From: Lichenicola sp964236105
GTDB taxonomy: Bacteria > Pseudomonadota > Alphaproteobacteria > Acetobacterales > Acetobacteraceae
Direction: 5' to 3'
NCBI GenBank assembly: GCA_964236105.1
Contig: CAXSBC010000008.1
Span: 129,002-193,001, forward strand
Length of the DNA: 64,000 bases
Positions 54,900-63,907 of this stretch are shown in pieces (the first letter of the stretch is position 1; each line of letters opens with the position of its first letter). The notes under the pieces were generated by a model that was not told the origin of the DNA, searched no databases, and worked only from the letters and a program-made list of their open reading frames with translations. The position numbers and the translations under genes were made by a program.

Positions 54900-56203
54900 C
54901 GGATCCTTTTCAGGGTGCGCAACACGCCCCGGGTCACGACCCGGACCGGACGGGTGACCTGCCAGGAGGTGGAGCGTCGGACCGCGTCGAGCCAGCCCCT
55001 GTTCTCGTCGAGCTGTGCCGACAGCCGCCCCCATTCCTGCTGCGAGGTGGCGGCCTGATGGTCCAGCTCGTGATCCAGCCGCCGCACCTTGGTCTGGAGT
55101 TGATGGACATGGCCCCGAAGCAGCAGCAGCTCCTCGCGGTCCCGGTGCGTAGCCTCCAGATCGGCGCCGTACTGGCGGGTCTGCAGTAGCAGCTCCGCAA
55201 GCGACGTCTTCAGCCGCGTGACGTCATCCGACAGCGCCGCCCTGGACTGTTCCGCACGCTGCTGCCGAGATCTCGCTGTGGCGGCAAGACACGTCTGGTT
55301 GTCGAGCGCCCGCGCGAACTCGGCTCGCTCGTCCGCGGCGCGAGCGAGCTGCTGGCTGGAGTTCTCGAGCATGGCCTTGAGGTTGGCCGCGTGCTGCTTG
55401 GTCGTCTCGAGCGAGACGCTTAGGTGATTGACTCTGGACTGGCTGTCTTGCGCGGCAGCCTCGCCGGTGAGGCGCAGGCTCTGGTTGTATTCCTCCAGCT
55501 CGGCGACACGGTAGCTGACGAACTGGTCGAAGACGCCCGGGGGCGGACCCAGGACTTCGTCAGCATCATGGAAATCCTGCTCTGCGTAGAAATCGTTGAG
55601 GCCGTCAAAATGCAGGTGGCGATAGCGTTTGCTTGCCAGCAGATCCGGGATGCCGGTCTGGCGACGCGCGCGTCGTTCCGGGAGCGTCGCCTCGACCAGG
55701 ATCAGGGCCGGCCGGAACCGATCCCAGTCGTTGCCGAGCAGAACGCGCTCCTCGAAACCCTCGACATCGACCTTCAGGATACCGAAGTGCGACGGCGGCT
55801 GCTCCTCCAAGATCGAGGCCAGCGTCCGGGTCTGCAGGCGGTGCTCGACCACCTGCCAGCCCTGCTCGCGGCACCGCGTGGCCTCGTCAGGGTCAAGCGT
55901 CGACAATCCGGTGTCGATTACCTCGAAATAGATCTGCTCTTCCTGTTTGTCGGACAACGCGATGTTGAGGTTGCGGTCATGCGGCCGCAGACGCTCAATG
56001 TCTGCGAACCACGCCACGCTCGGTTCAATATTTACCCCACGCCAGCCCCGGCAGTACAGTGCATACAGGTCGTTCTCCATGACCGGATGCGCTGCCCCGA
56101 CATCGACGAAGAAGCCGTCGCTCGTGTCGCCAAAGACGCGGTCGAGCAGGACATCCTCGAAGTTGGCGCTATAGGAACGGAACGGTTCGGTTCGGGTCTT
56201 CAC
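54896..56203 (-). CDS. FkbM-type methyltransferase with long coiled-coil tail
   Basis: A 435-residue protein. The N-terminal half (about 15-200) is a SAM-dependent FkbM methyltransferase: FFVDVGAAHPVMENDLYALY (SAM loop), WRGVNIEPS and FGILKVDVEGFEERVLLG. The C-terminal half (about 240-410) is a predicted coiled coil rich in Gln/Glu/Arg/Leu. GTG 56203 is supported by AGGAG eight bases upstream. Sugar O-methylation of an exported polysaccharide is the usual role. The tail resembles those that tether glycan-modifying enzymes. Confidence 0.87.
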   Translation of the reverse strand: MKTRTEPFRSYSANFEDVLLDRVFGDTSDGFFVDVGAAHPVMENDLYALYCRGWRGVNIEPSVAWFADIERLRPHDRNLNIALSDKQEEQIYFEVIDTGLSTLDPDEATRCREQGWQVVEHRLQTRTLASILEEQPPSHFGILKVDVEGFEERVLLGNDWDRFRPALILVEATLPERRARRQTGIPDLLASKRYRHLHFDGLNDFYAEQDFHDADEVLGPPPGVFDQFVSYRVAELEEYNQSLRLTGEAAAQDSQSRVNHLSVSLETTKQHAANLKAMLENSSQQLARAADERAEFARALDNQTCLAATARSRQQRAEQSRAALSDDVTRLKTSLAELLLQTRQYGADLEATHRDREELLLLRGHVHQLQTKVRRLDHELDHQAATSQQEWGRLSAQLDENRGWLDAVRRSTSWQVTRPVRVVTRGVLRTLKRIR

Positions 56204-56237
56204 GGGTGTCTCCTGCGCACGGCCACCGTGACTGCTA

Positions 56238-58652
56238 TCAGGCAGCGACGGAGAGTTCGGCCAGCCGTTGCATCTGCCGCGCGCGCACGACGGCAGGGCT
56301 GTAGTGGGCGTCGAGATGCGCGCGGGCAGCATCGACCTTGGCCTGCACCTCGACCGGATCCGCCATGACCCTGTGCATGAGCCAGGCCGCGTGCTGCGTG
56401 TCCGGCTCCGCCCAGAGCTGATCCGCAGCCATCGGATACTGCCCGGGCTGCACCTTCACGAGCGAGTAGGCCACCGGATAGCCGGTCGCCGGCGTCACCA
56501 GTTCCGTGGTGGCCGAGTAGTCGGTGGCGATCACCGGCCGTCCCAGCGCCATGGCCTCGGCAACCACCAGCCCGAGCCCTTCGCAGCGATGCAGCGACAG
56601 CACGGCGTCGCACAGGGCCGTCAGCTGCAGCGTCTGCGTCCGCGTCAGCACGCGGTCGATCAGGATGATGCCTGGATCCCCTGCGACCAGGGACAGGAAG
56701 TCCTGCAGCGCCTCGGGCGCCAGCAGGCCGTTCATGGTCTTGATGACCAGCATCGCGTCGGTATTGGTCGTGCGGCGAAGCAGGCGGAACGCCTCGATGC
56801 AGGCTTTCGGGTTCTTGCGCTCGATGAAGGACAGGAAGTCGAAGGCGACGTAGAACAAGAACCTGTCGCCCGGCAGGCCGAACTCGGTCCGGCGTGCCGC
56901 GGGCGGAGGCGTCAGCGTCAAGGGCGGCGGCATGCAGAGCACCGGCTTGTCCAGCTTCCGCACCAGCATGGTCTGGATCCAGGCGGTCGGCGCCCACACT
57001 TCGTCGACGAGGTCGAAGGCCCCGACCCAGGCATCGGGGAAGTGTTCCAGTTCCCAGAACGGGATCGAGATCCGGTAGCCAGGCTCGTCGATCTGCGGCT
57101 GGACGTGTGCGGCGACCTGCGGAAGCTGGTCGGCATTCACGGCGAAGATCTGCACGCGTCCGGTGGCACGCTCGCGCAGCAGCGGCTCGCACTCCGTGTC
57201 GCTGCGGTCCGACACGACGCCGAGTGCGACATCCAGCCCCTCGACCTTTAGGCCACCGGCGGCGAGACCGGCGAGCACCTGCCGGCCGGCATTGCCCACG
57301 CCGCTGACCGTGCGCAGATAGCCGATGACCGTGGCGGCCGCCCGGTTGGCATGGCCGCCTCTGGTTCTGGCCGAATCCGGAAAGGCATGGCGGCCGACAC
57401 GCGCCGCGACCGGGGCGATCAGCCGATGATCGAGATGCTGCTCGCGCCGTGCGTGCTGGATGTACCAGAGGATCTGGTGACGGAGATGCTCGCCATGACG
57501 CAGATCGAGAGTCAGCCGCTGGTTGGCGAAATGCGACCAGAGAAATTTCAGGAAATGCGTCAGCACGAAGCAGGAGGAGTCGCGGCTGCCGCCGGGTGCG
57601 GCCTCGTGCAGATAGGTCTCGTAGGTCTCGAAGGGATCGAGCGGCCAGTCCGGGGTGGTCTCGATATACATCCGCCTGACCAGGTCCGGGATCGCCGTAC
57701 CCGACGAGAAACGACCATAGGCGTAGAGGGCGGCCGGGATCGTCCCCCAGCCGTGCAACAGCAGGTCCGATGCGTAATCCCGGCAGAGGCCCGATATGGC
57801 GCCCACGGCCCGATCCCGGAAGTGGCGGCTGTGCTTGGACAGGATGTCAGGCTTGCGCGGATCGAAGCCGCTGAAGTGAAAGAAGCCGAGCGGCGCGTCG
57901 TCGACCGTGTAGCCCGAGGCAGTGGCAGCGAGATGTGACTGGCTGATGTTCCAGTAGGCGAGATTGAACTCCCGGTCGTGCAGGATGCGCGCATGCGGCG
58001 CGAAGCCGGGGATCAGGTCCATGAACTTCTGGTCGACGAAGATGCCCTCGCTCTGTCGGTTGATGCAGGAGATCCGGAGCCTGCGCATCCACCAATGGAT
58101 CAGAGGCAGGCTCTCGGCGGGGCGGCCGACTGCGAGGAAGCCGAGATTGTAGATACCGGCTCGCATGATCGCGAGGTCATCCGGATCGGCATCGCCCTCC
58201 GCCGGCTCCCGCAGATGCGGAACGAGAATGAAGGAGGCGCCCTCGTTCAGCGCATCGAGGATCTTGTCAAGGCGGGCATAGAGGCGGATATCCGGGTCGA
58301 AATAGAGTACGTGTTCGTAACGTCCGCTCTTGAGCAGGTGGGAGAACATGAACGGCTTGACGGCCGTATTGAACTCCATGATGTCGTACTGGAAGGCGAC
58401 GGAGCGGAACCCCGGGATCTCGAGCTGATCGGCCGGCACGAGAACGAAGTCGCCATCATACAATCCCGGCCAGTCGACCGTCTCGTCCGCCAGGCAGACG
58501 AACACGTCCGCTTCCGGGTGGTGCTGACGGATCGACTGCACCAGCACGCGAGCGAACGGCATGTAGTTGTTGGAGCAGACGGTGAAGAAGGCGGTGGCTT
58601 GTCCTTGTCCGCCACCGGTACTGTCTGCCTGACTGTGCGACGTTGTCTGCAC
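56238..58652 (-). CDS. Two-domain glycosyltransferase (GT-A-like N-terminus plus GT4 C-terminus)
   Basis: An 804-residue protein. The N-terminal part (about 15-320) resembles nucleotide-sugar transferases of the GT8-like type: TAFFTVCSNNYMPFARVLVQ, VLYFDPDIRLYARLDKIL (DxD-like) and GFFHFSGFDPRKPD. The C-terminal part (about 475-800) is GT4-like: VSGVGNAGRQVLAGL, FYVAFDFLSFIERKNPKACI and LHRCEGLGLVVAEAMALGRP, with the ExGLxxxEA signature. GTG 58652 has AAGGA nearby; a further upstream ATG is possible. Two transferases in one chain suggest two successive sugar additions to a surface glycan. Confidence 0.88.
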   Translation of the reverse strand: MQTTSHSQADSTGGGQGQATAFFTVCSNNYMPFARVLVQSIRQHHPEADVFVCLADETVDWPGLYDGDFVLVPADQLEIPGFRSVAFQYDIMEFNTAVKPFMFSHLLKSGRYEHVLYFDPDIRLYARLDKILDALNEGASFILVPHLREPAEGDADPDDLAIMRAGIYNLGFLAVGRPAESLPLIHWWMRRLRISCINRQSEGIFVDQKFMDLIPGFAPHARILHDREFNLAYWNISQSHLAATASGYTVDDAPLGFFHFSGFDPRKPDILSKHSRHFRDRAVGAISGLCRDYASDLLLHGWGTIPAALYAYGRFSSGTAIPDLVRRMYIETTPDWPLDPFETYETYLHEAAPGGSRDSSCFVLTHFLKFLWSHFANQRLTLDLRHGEHLRHQILWYIQHARREQHLDHRLIAPVAARVGRHAFPDSARTRGGHANRAAATVIGYLRTVSGVGNAGRQVLAGLAAGGLKVEGLDVALGVVSDRSDTECEPLLRERATGRVQIFAVNADQLPQVAAHVQPQIDEPGYRISIPFWELEHFPDAWVGAFDLVDEVWAPTAWIQTMLVRKLDKPVLCMPPPLTLTPPPAARRTEFGLPGDRFLFYVAFDFLSFIERKNPKACIEAFRLLRRTTNTDAMLVIKTMNGLLAPEALQDFLSLVAGDPGIILIDRVLTRTQTLQLTALCDAVLSLHRCEGLGLVVAEAMALGRPVIATDYSATTELVTPATGYPVAYSLVKVQPGQYPMAADQLWAEPDTQHAAWLMHRVMADPVEVQAKVDAARAHLDAHYSPAVVRARQMQRLAELSVAA

Positions 58653-58918
58653 GCGGTCGTCCTTGTTGTACCTTGCTCGCCGCGGGCTGAGTAACATGGA
58701 TGCCGAGGCAGCGACAGGGCGCAACGTTCTCCACATGTCACTGACTGTCGCGGAATGCTGCGGTATGCCAAGAGATGGGGAGAATCGCGACGCTTGAGGC
58801 GGCGGCTGCAGGAAATAACCAATGATCCAAACAGGTTGCCGTATCCGGCCGCCAGCCATGCCTCTGGCATGTGGTTTGCGATTGTCGAGTTATCCTGTCC
58901 AGCTTGCGGAGCTCTGTA

Positions 58919-59329
58919 ATGACGTATTCACGAGTACAGCCAATCCCACATGGAGACGCGCCGTGGATTGCCGATGATGCGGGCCGTGACTTGGCAGCCC
59001 TGAACTACGTGCTCTGCATCCTGGGCTTCTTCACCGGCGTCACCGCGATCGTCGCGGTGGCACTTGCCTACGGGCGGCGGCATGGTACGGCAGGCTATGT
59101 CCGCAGCCACCTCGATTGGCAGATCCGCATCTTCTGGCATGGCGTGCTCGCCCTGCTGGCGGTCGCCGTGCTGCATGCCGTCGTGGTGGGCCTCGGCGCC
59201 ATCACCTTCGGTCTGGGGCTGGTGTTCCTGGTGATCCCCTGGGCGCTCGGCTTTGTCTGGCTGGCCTGGACCGTCTGGGCGATCATGCGGGGGATGAACC
59301 GTCTGCGTCGCCACCTGCTGATCCCCTGA
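58919..59329 (+). CDS. Small inner-membrane protein, COG3671/DUF4870-like
   Basis: A 136-residue protein with three hydrophobic segments, including LNYVLCILGFFTGVTAIVAV and VFLVIPWALGFVWLAWTVWA. Between the first and second is HGTAGYVRSHLDWQIRIFWH, the family's conserved His/Trp patch. Function unknown. It is divergent from the two-domain glycosyltransferase and read alone. Confidence 0.82.
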   Translation: MTYSRVQPIPHGDAPWIADDAGRDLAALNYVLCILGFFTGVTAIVAVALAYGRRHGTAGYVRSHLDWQIRIFWHGVLALLAVAVLHAVVVGLGAITFGLGLVFLVIPWALGFVWLAWTVWAIMRGMNRLRRHLLIP

Positions 59330-59517
59330 GCCAGGCCGGATCGTGATGCGCGCCAGATGCGGCCGCGTGTCGGATCGTGCCTGCGGAGTGATCTCGATGC
59401 GGTCTTGCTCGGTCGCCGCCGTGCCCGATCATCACCGCGGCGATGGAGACAGGCTGCCGCCAGCTCCGGGCTGCAGAGCTTTGCTCCGAGCGGACCGGAG
59501 ATCTGGCCGGGACCGAT

Positions 59518-60351
59518 CTAGCCGGCGGCGAGCATCAGGATGTGCCCGTCCGGATCCACCAGCATCCGCCCCGCATCATCCGGGTCGTGCGGCACCAGGA
59601 TGCTGCGGGTGCAGGCGACGTCCGACGGTCCGACGATCCCTGGCCTGATCGCGGGTCGCTGGTAGGCCAGCAGCTCCAGATGCGGCGGCGCCTCCGTCGG
59701 CGCGAGGCCGGTGACGGTCACCTCGACGCCGGGTGCGGCATCGAGCGTCTGCTGCTCCGGTCCCTGGTTCAGCGATTGTGCGCTGACCGACAGCCCGAGG
59801 CCGCCATAGAAGGCGATGCTGCGCGCACCGTCCGCGACCGCCATCGCCGAATGGTCGATGCCCACGCAGGGCGCTGCCCCACCGGCGCCGGCCCAGGGTG
59901 CCGGTGCGCTGCCGGGCGGGAATGCCAGCAGCTCCAGCGGGTGTCCCTCCGGATCGCGGAACTTGAACGCGGTGACCCCGCCCGACGAGGCCGGCAGCCG
60001 GACGGGCTGCCCGCCCTCGGTGATCGTCTGCCAGCCTGGACTGGCCGATACCCGGGCGTGTGCTGCCGTCATGTCGGTGGTGACCAGCGCCAGATGCTGG
60101 AACCAGGCATCGTGGCTGGTGCTGGCCGCAGGGTAGGGCGCACCGGCCTGCTCGAAGCAGGCGAGCTCGATCTCCTGCAGGCCCAGCCGGAGCCGGTGCG
60201 TCGTCACCCGTCCCGGCACGCCGTAGGGCTCGGCGTCGCCCTGCGCGATGCCGGCCTGCTCGAAGCCGAGCGTCTCGACATAGAACCGCGCCAGCCGTTC
60301 CGGATCGGCGCTGGTCAGGCTGAACCGCGCGACGCGGAGGATCGCCGTCAT
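59518..60351 (-). CDS. VOC family protein with two glyoxalase-like domains
   Basis: A 277-residue protein of two tandem VOC domains (about 1-135 and 160-277). Domain 1 begins LRVARFSLTSADPERLARFY with the later FRDPEGHPLELLAF carrying the metal-ligand Glu. Domain 2 begins CVGIDHSAMAVADGARSIAF and ends VDPDGHILML. The VOC fold serves in glyoxalases, epimerases and dioxygenases. ATG 60351 overlaps the SMP-30 stop (ATGA). A role in processing sugar oxidation products is inferred from the operon. Confidence 0.88.
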   Translation of the reverse strand: MTAILRVARFSLTSADPERLARFYVETLGFEQAGIAQGDAEPYGVPGRVTTHRLRLGLQEIELACFEQAGAPYPAASTSHDAWFQHLALVTTDMTAAHARVSASPGWQTITEGGQPVRLPASSGGVTAFKFRDPEGHPLELLAFPPGSAPAPWAGAGGAAPCVGIDHSAMAVADGARSIAFYGGLGLSVSAQSLNQGPEQQTLDAAPGVEVTVTGLAPTEAPPHLELLAYQRPAIRPGIVGPSDVACTRSILVPHDPDDAGRMLVDPDGHILMLAAG

Positions 60352-61253
60352 GGCCACTGCGCGCCCCGGCGGTTGAGGAAGATCGAGAACAGCGTATGCG
60401 AGGCGCCGATGAACAGCCGGCTCTTGTAGCGGTCGCCGAAGGTGAGGTTCGAGACAGCATAAGGCAGCAGGATCTTGCCGAGCAGCCTGCCGGTCGGGTC
60501 GATGCAGTGCACGCCGTCGCCGGCGCTGCTCCAGAGGTTGCCGTCCTCGTCGATCCGGAACCCGTCCGAGTAGCCGGGTGACACCTTGTGGAAGATCTCG
60601 CCGCCCTCGAGCCGCAACCCGTCCGGCGAGACATCGAAGGCGCGGAGATACTGCTTCGGGTTCGGCTCGCGCTGTTCCCCGGTCTCGGCGACGTAGAGCC
60701 GCCGCTCGTCGGGCGAGAAGGCCAGCCCGTTCGGCCCGTCGAAATCGTCCGCCATGATCCGCAGGTCGCCGGAGTCCGGATCCAGCCGGTAGAGCGCCGG
60801 CCGCTGCTCGCTCTGCTGTCGGCCGCCCTCGTAGTCGTTGAGCAGCCCGTAGAGCGGATCGGTGAACCAGATCGAGCCGTCCGACTTCACCACCACGTCG
60901 TTCGGCGCATTGAGCCGCCGGCCCTCATGATGCGTGACCAGCGTCGTCACGCTGCCGTCCCACTCGGTGCGATACAGGCAGCGCCCGCGATGCGAGCAGG
61001 AGATCAGCCTGCCCTGTCGGTCCCGGGTCTGCCCGTTGGCGTAGTTCGACGGCTGCCGCCAGACGGAGAACCCGTCCGCCTCGCTCCAGCGCATGGTGCG
61101 GTTGCGGGGCAGGTCCTGGAACAGCAGGCAGTCCCAGTCCGCCATCCAGACCGGCCCTTCGATCCAGCGATACCCGCCGCCGAGCTCCTCGAGCGGCGCG
61201 TTGCCGAGCAGGTAGCCCTCGAAGCGTGGGTCACGAATGTCGGCATGGTCCAT
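60348..61253 (-). CDS. SMP-30/gluconolactonase family protein
   Basis: A 301-residue six-bladed propeller hydrolase. Marks are LGGGYRWIEGPVWMADWDCL (metal Glu in EGPVW), GRRLNAPNDVVVKSDGSIWF (metal Asn in NAPND), and FDGPNGLAFSPDERRLYVAE. The C-terminal GDGVHCIDPTGRLLGK is also typical. It hydrolyses a lactone such as gluconolactone; no signal peptide is present. It lies 7 bp after the cupin gene and overlaps the VOC gene. Confidence 0.92.
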   Translation of the reverse strand: MDHADIRDPRFEGYLLGNAPLEELGGGYRWIEGPVWMADWDCLLFQDLPRNRTMRWSEADGFSVWRQPSNYANGQTRDRQGRLISCSHRGRCLYRTEWDGSVTTLVTHHEGRRLNAPNDVVVKSDGSIWFTDPLYGLLNDYEGGRQQSEQRPALYRLDPDSGDLRIMADDFDGPNGLAFSPDERRLYVAETGEQREPNPKQYLRAFDVSPDGLRLEGGEIFHKVSPGYSDGFRIDEDGNLWSSAGDGVHCIDPTGRLLGKILLPYAVSNLTFGDRYKSRLFIGASHTLFSIFLNRRGAQWP

Positions 61254-61260
61254 GGGAGCC

Positions 61261-61710
61261 TCAGCGGAAGCGGCAGGGCTGGTCGATGGTGGGTGGCTCC
61301 TCGTACTGCACGATCATCTGGACGCAGGGCGCGTCACCGACCGTGCCGGACAGGTGCCCCTTCTTTCCGTCCTGCTCGCGCGTATTCTGGTCCTCGCCGA
61401 AATGGATCTCGCCGGGCCCGAAGGTGATCCGCTGGCCGTCCATGGCCTCGACATACCAGGCGCCGGAAAGCGGGATCACCCATTGCGGCTTCGGGTTCTC
61501 GTGCCAGTCGCCGAACCAGCCCGGCGGCAGCACCACGAAGGACACGCTGAAGGTTGCCGTGGCCTTGTGTCCCTGCCATTGCGGCGCGCTGCTCAGCGCC
61601 TTCCAGTCCAGCTCGGTCATCGCGCACTGCACGAAGCGGCTGGCGCCGTCGGTGCCGACATAGATGTGCCAGTAGGGGATGGACGGCTTGGGATCAGGCG
61701 CGTCGCTCAT
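61261..61710 (-). CDS. Cupin domain protein
   Basis: A 149-residue single cupin. The first motif lies around WHENPKPQWVIPLSGAWYVE, and the second around GPGEIHFGEDQNTREQDGKK, where the metal ligands are partly conserved. No signal peptide is seen. Its start overlaps the DoxX stop (ATGA). The enzyme activity is unknown, but it may bind or isomerise a sugar-derived acid. Confidence 0.85.
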   Translation of the reverse strand: MSDAPDPKPSIPYWHIYVGTDGASRFVQCAMTELDWKALSSAPQWQGHKATATFSVSFVVLPPGWFGDWHENPKPQWVIPLSGAWYVEAMDGQRITFGPGEIHFGEDQNTREQDGKKGHLSGTVGDAPCVQMIVQYEEPPTIDQPCRFR

Positions 61711-62201
61711 GGCTTGGTGTCTTCTCCGGCAACCGGGCCGTAGGCCGCGGTCGAGTAGGGATGGGTCGAGGAGAACGGATCATGCAGGAAGCTGGACACC
61801 GTCAGGCTGCCGAAGGTGATCAGCAGGAAACCGCCTCCGAGCGAGAAGTTCTTCAGGAAATCCCAGAACAGCCCGCGACCCTTGCTGTCGCTGCCGGCCC
61901 AGAAGTCTCCCGTGGCCCAGAACCGCTTGAACAGCAGCGCCGTCGCCATGCAGTAGCCGGCCATGATGAAGGCGGCGAGCCGGTCGCAGATCCCGGTAAG
62001 GATGCCGATCGGCATGACGATCTCGATCAGCAGCCCGGCCATCAGCATCACCGTGGCCGCCTCCTGCGACGGAAGCACCTCGCGCGCCTGTGCGACCGCA
62101 CCCTTGAAGTTCAGGATCTTGTCGAGAGCGCTGAACGGGAAGAACAGCACCACGAGCAGATAGCGGACGGCGAGCACCACCAGGAAGCTGAGGCCGGTCA
62201 T
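61707..62201 (-). CDS. DoxX family membrane protein
   Basis: A 164-residue inner-membrane protein with four hydrophobic helices. Family marks are VRYLLVVLFFPFSALDKILN, AGLLIEIVMPIGILTG and ALLFKRFWATGDFW. DoxX/DoxD proteins serve as quinone-interacting subunits or organise redox enzymes. It is the first gene of a four-gene operon ending in the VOC gene and is divergent from the GMC dehydrogenase, with which it may share electron flow to the quinone pool. Confidence 0.88.
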   Translation of the reverse strand: MTGLSFLVVLAVRYLLVVLFFPFSALDKILNFKGAVAQAREVLPSQEAATVMLMAGLLIEIVMPIGILTGICDRLAAFIMAGYCMATALLFKRFWATGDFWAGSDSKGRGLFWDFLKNFSLGGGFLLITFGSLTVSSFLHDPFSSTHPYSTAAYGPVAGEDTKP

Positions 62202-62338
62202 GGACGGGTGGTCTCCTTCTGCCCCGCGGGAGCGCGGGCCGGTTCCATGTCGAAGCGCCTCCGGAGCGCAGCGGTTTCCGGAACGAGCCGATCCGCGATG
62301 CGTTGCCGGCCCAACCCAGGGTCTTGGAGTCGATACCG

Positions 62339-63907
62339 ATGAGCAGCAGTCAGCATTACGACGTGATCATCGTCGGCTCCGGTCCCGGCGGCGGCACCAT
62401 GGCCTGGAAGCTGGCGCAGACCGGCAAGCGCATCCTGCTGCTCGAGCGCGGCGACTACCTGCGTCGCGGCCGGGAGAACTGGGACAGCCAGGCGGTGTTC
62501 ATCGACGCCATCTACCAGGCCAAGGAGACCTGGTACAGCAGCAAGGGCGACACGTTCCATCCCGGCCTACACTACTTCGTGGGCGGCAACAGCAAGGTCT
62601 ATGGCTCGGTGCTGTTCCGGCTGCGCGAGCGCGATTTCGGCGAGATCGTCCATCCCGACGGCATCTCGCCCGCCTGGCCGGTCGGCTATGACACGTTCGA
62701 GCCGTACTACCAGGCGGCCGAGGAGCTGTATCACGTGCATGGCAAGCGGGGGGAGGACCCGACTGAGCCGCCCTCGTCCAAGCCCTATGCCTATCCTCCG
62801 GTCAGCCACGAGCCGCGGATGCAGCAGCTGTTCGACGGCTTCAAGAGCCTTGGCCACCACCCCTTCCACCTGCCGGTCGGCATCCTGCTGACCGAGAAGG
62901 ACGGGGTGCCGCTGCCGGACAGCCCCTGCTGCCGCTGCGACACCTTCGACGGCTATCCGTGCGTCACCAACGGCAAGGCCGACAGCCAGATCATTGCGAT
63001 CGATCCGGCGCTGAAGGCCCATCCAAACCTGACGCTGCTCACGCGCGCCTATGTCGAGAAGCTCACCACCGATGCGTCCGGCCATACCGTCACCGGCGTC
63101 GAGGTGATCCGCGACGACGAGCGACTGACCTTCTCCGCCGACATCGTCGTGGTTGCCTGCGGCGCCCTGTCCTCGGCGCTGCTGATGCTGCGCTCGGCCA
63201 ACGACGCGCATCCGAACGGGCTTGCCAACGGCTCCGACCAGGTCGGCCGCAACTACATGCGTCACAACAACTCGACCATGCTGGCGGTATCGAAGATCCC
63301 GAACCCGACCAGGTTCCAGAAGACCATCGGCCTGAACGACTTCTATTTCGGCGCCGACGACTGGGAGTATCCGCTCGGCCACATCCAGATGGTCGGCAAG
63401 TCCGACGGGGTACAGGTGCACGGCGAGGGCCTGCCGAAATTCCTGCAGTGGCTGCCCGAGATGCCGTTCGACTACATCGCCAAGCATTCGATCGATTTTT
63501 GGCTGACCGCCGAGGACCTGCCGCTGGCCAAGAACCGCGTCTTCTACAAGGACGACAAGGTCCATCTCGACCTGACCGAGACCAACATGGAAGGGTTGAA
63601 GCGGCTCAAGCACAAGCTCAAGAACATGCTGACCCATCTCGACATCCATCCGCACCTGTTCGAGCGCGAGCTGTATCTCGGCAAGGACACGCCGATCGGC
63701 GGCACCGCGCATCAGGCCGGCACGCTGCGCTTTGGCACCGACCCCAAAAGCTCCGTGCTCGATGTCGACTGCAAGGCGCACGAGCTCGACAACCTGTATG
63801 TCACCGATGCGAGCTTCTTTCCCTCGATCGGCGCGGTGAATCCGACGCTCACCATCGTGGCCAACGCGCTGCGCGTGGCAGACCGGATCGAAGCACGTCT
63901 CGGCTGA
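62339..63907 (+). CDS. GMC family oxidoreductase (FAD dehydrogenase)
   Basis: A 522-residue flavoprotein. The FAD-binding motif is DVIIVGSGPGGGTMAWKLAQ (about 8-27), with LLLERGD next. A Cys-rich loop, DSPCCRCDTFDGYPC (about 200-214), is found in dehydrogenases of this branch. The C-terminal domain has GGTAHQAGTLRFGTD (likely catalytic His) and NLYVTDASFFPSIGAVNPTL. There is no signal peptide. The substrate is probably a sugar, alcohol or polyol. It faces the DoxX-cupin-SMP30-VOC operon across a 137-bp divergent promoter region. Confidence 0.9.
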   Translation: MSSSQHYDVIIVGSGPGGGTMAWKLAQTGKRILLLERGDYLRRGRENWDSQAVFIDAIYQAKETWYSSKGDTFHPGLHYFVGGNSKVYGSVLFRLRERDFGEIVHPDGISPAWPVGYDTFEPYYQAAEELYHVHGKRGEDPTEPPSSKPYAYPPVSHEPRMQQLFDGFKSLGHHPFHLPVGILLTEKDGVPLPDSPCCRCDTFDGYPCVTNGKADSQIIAIDPALKAHPNLTLLTRAYVEKLTTDASGHTVTGVEVIRDDERLTFSADIVVVACGALSSALLMLRSANDAHPNGLANGSDQVGRNYMRHNNSTMLAVSKIPNPTRFQKTIGLNDFYFGADDWEYPLGHIQMVGKSDGVQVHGEGLPKFLQWLPEMPFDYIAKHSIDFWLTAEDLPLAKNRVFYKDDKVHLDLTETNMEGLKRLKHKLKNMLTHLDIHPHLFERELYLGKDTPIGGTAHQAGTLRFGTDPKSSVLDVDCKAHELDNLYVTDASFFPSIGAVNPTLTIVANALRVADRIEARLG

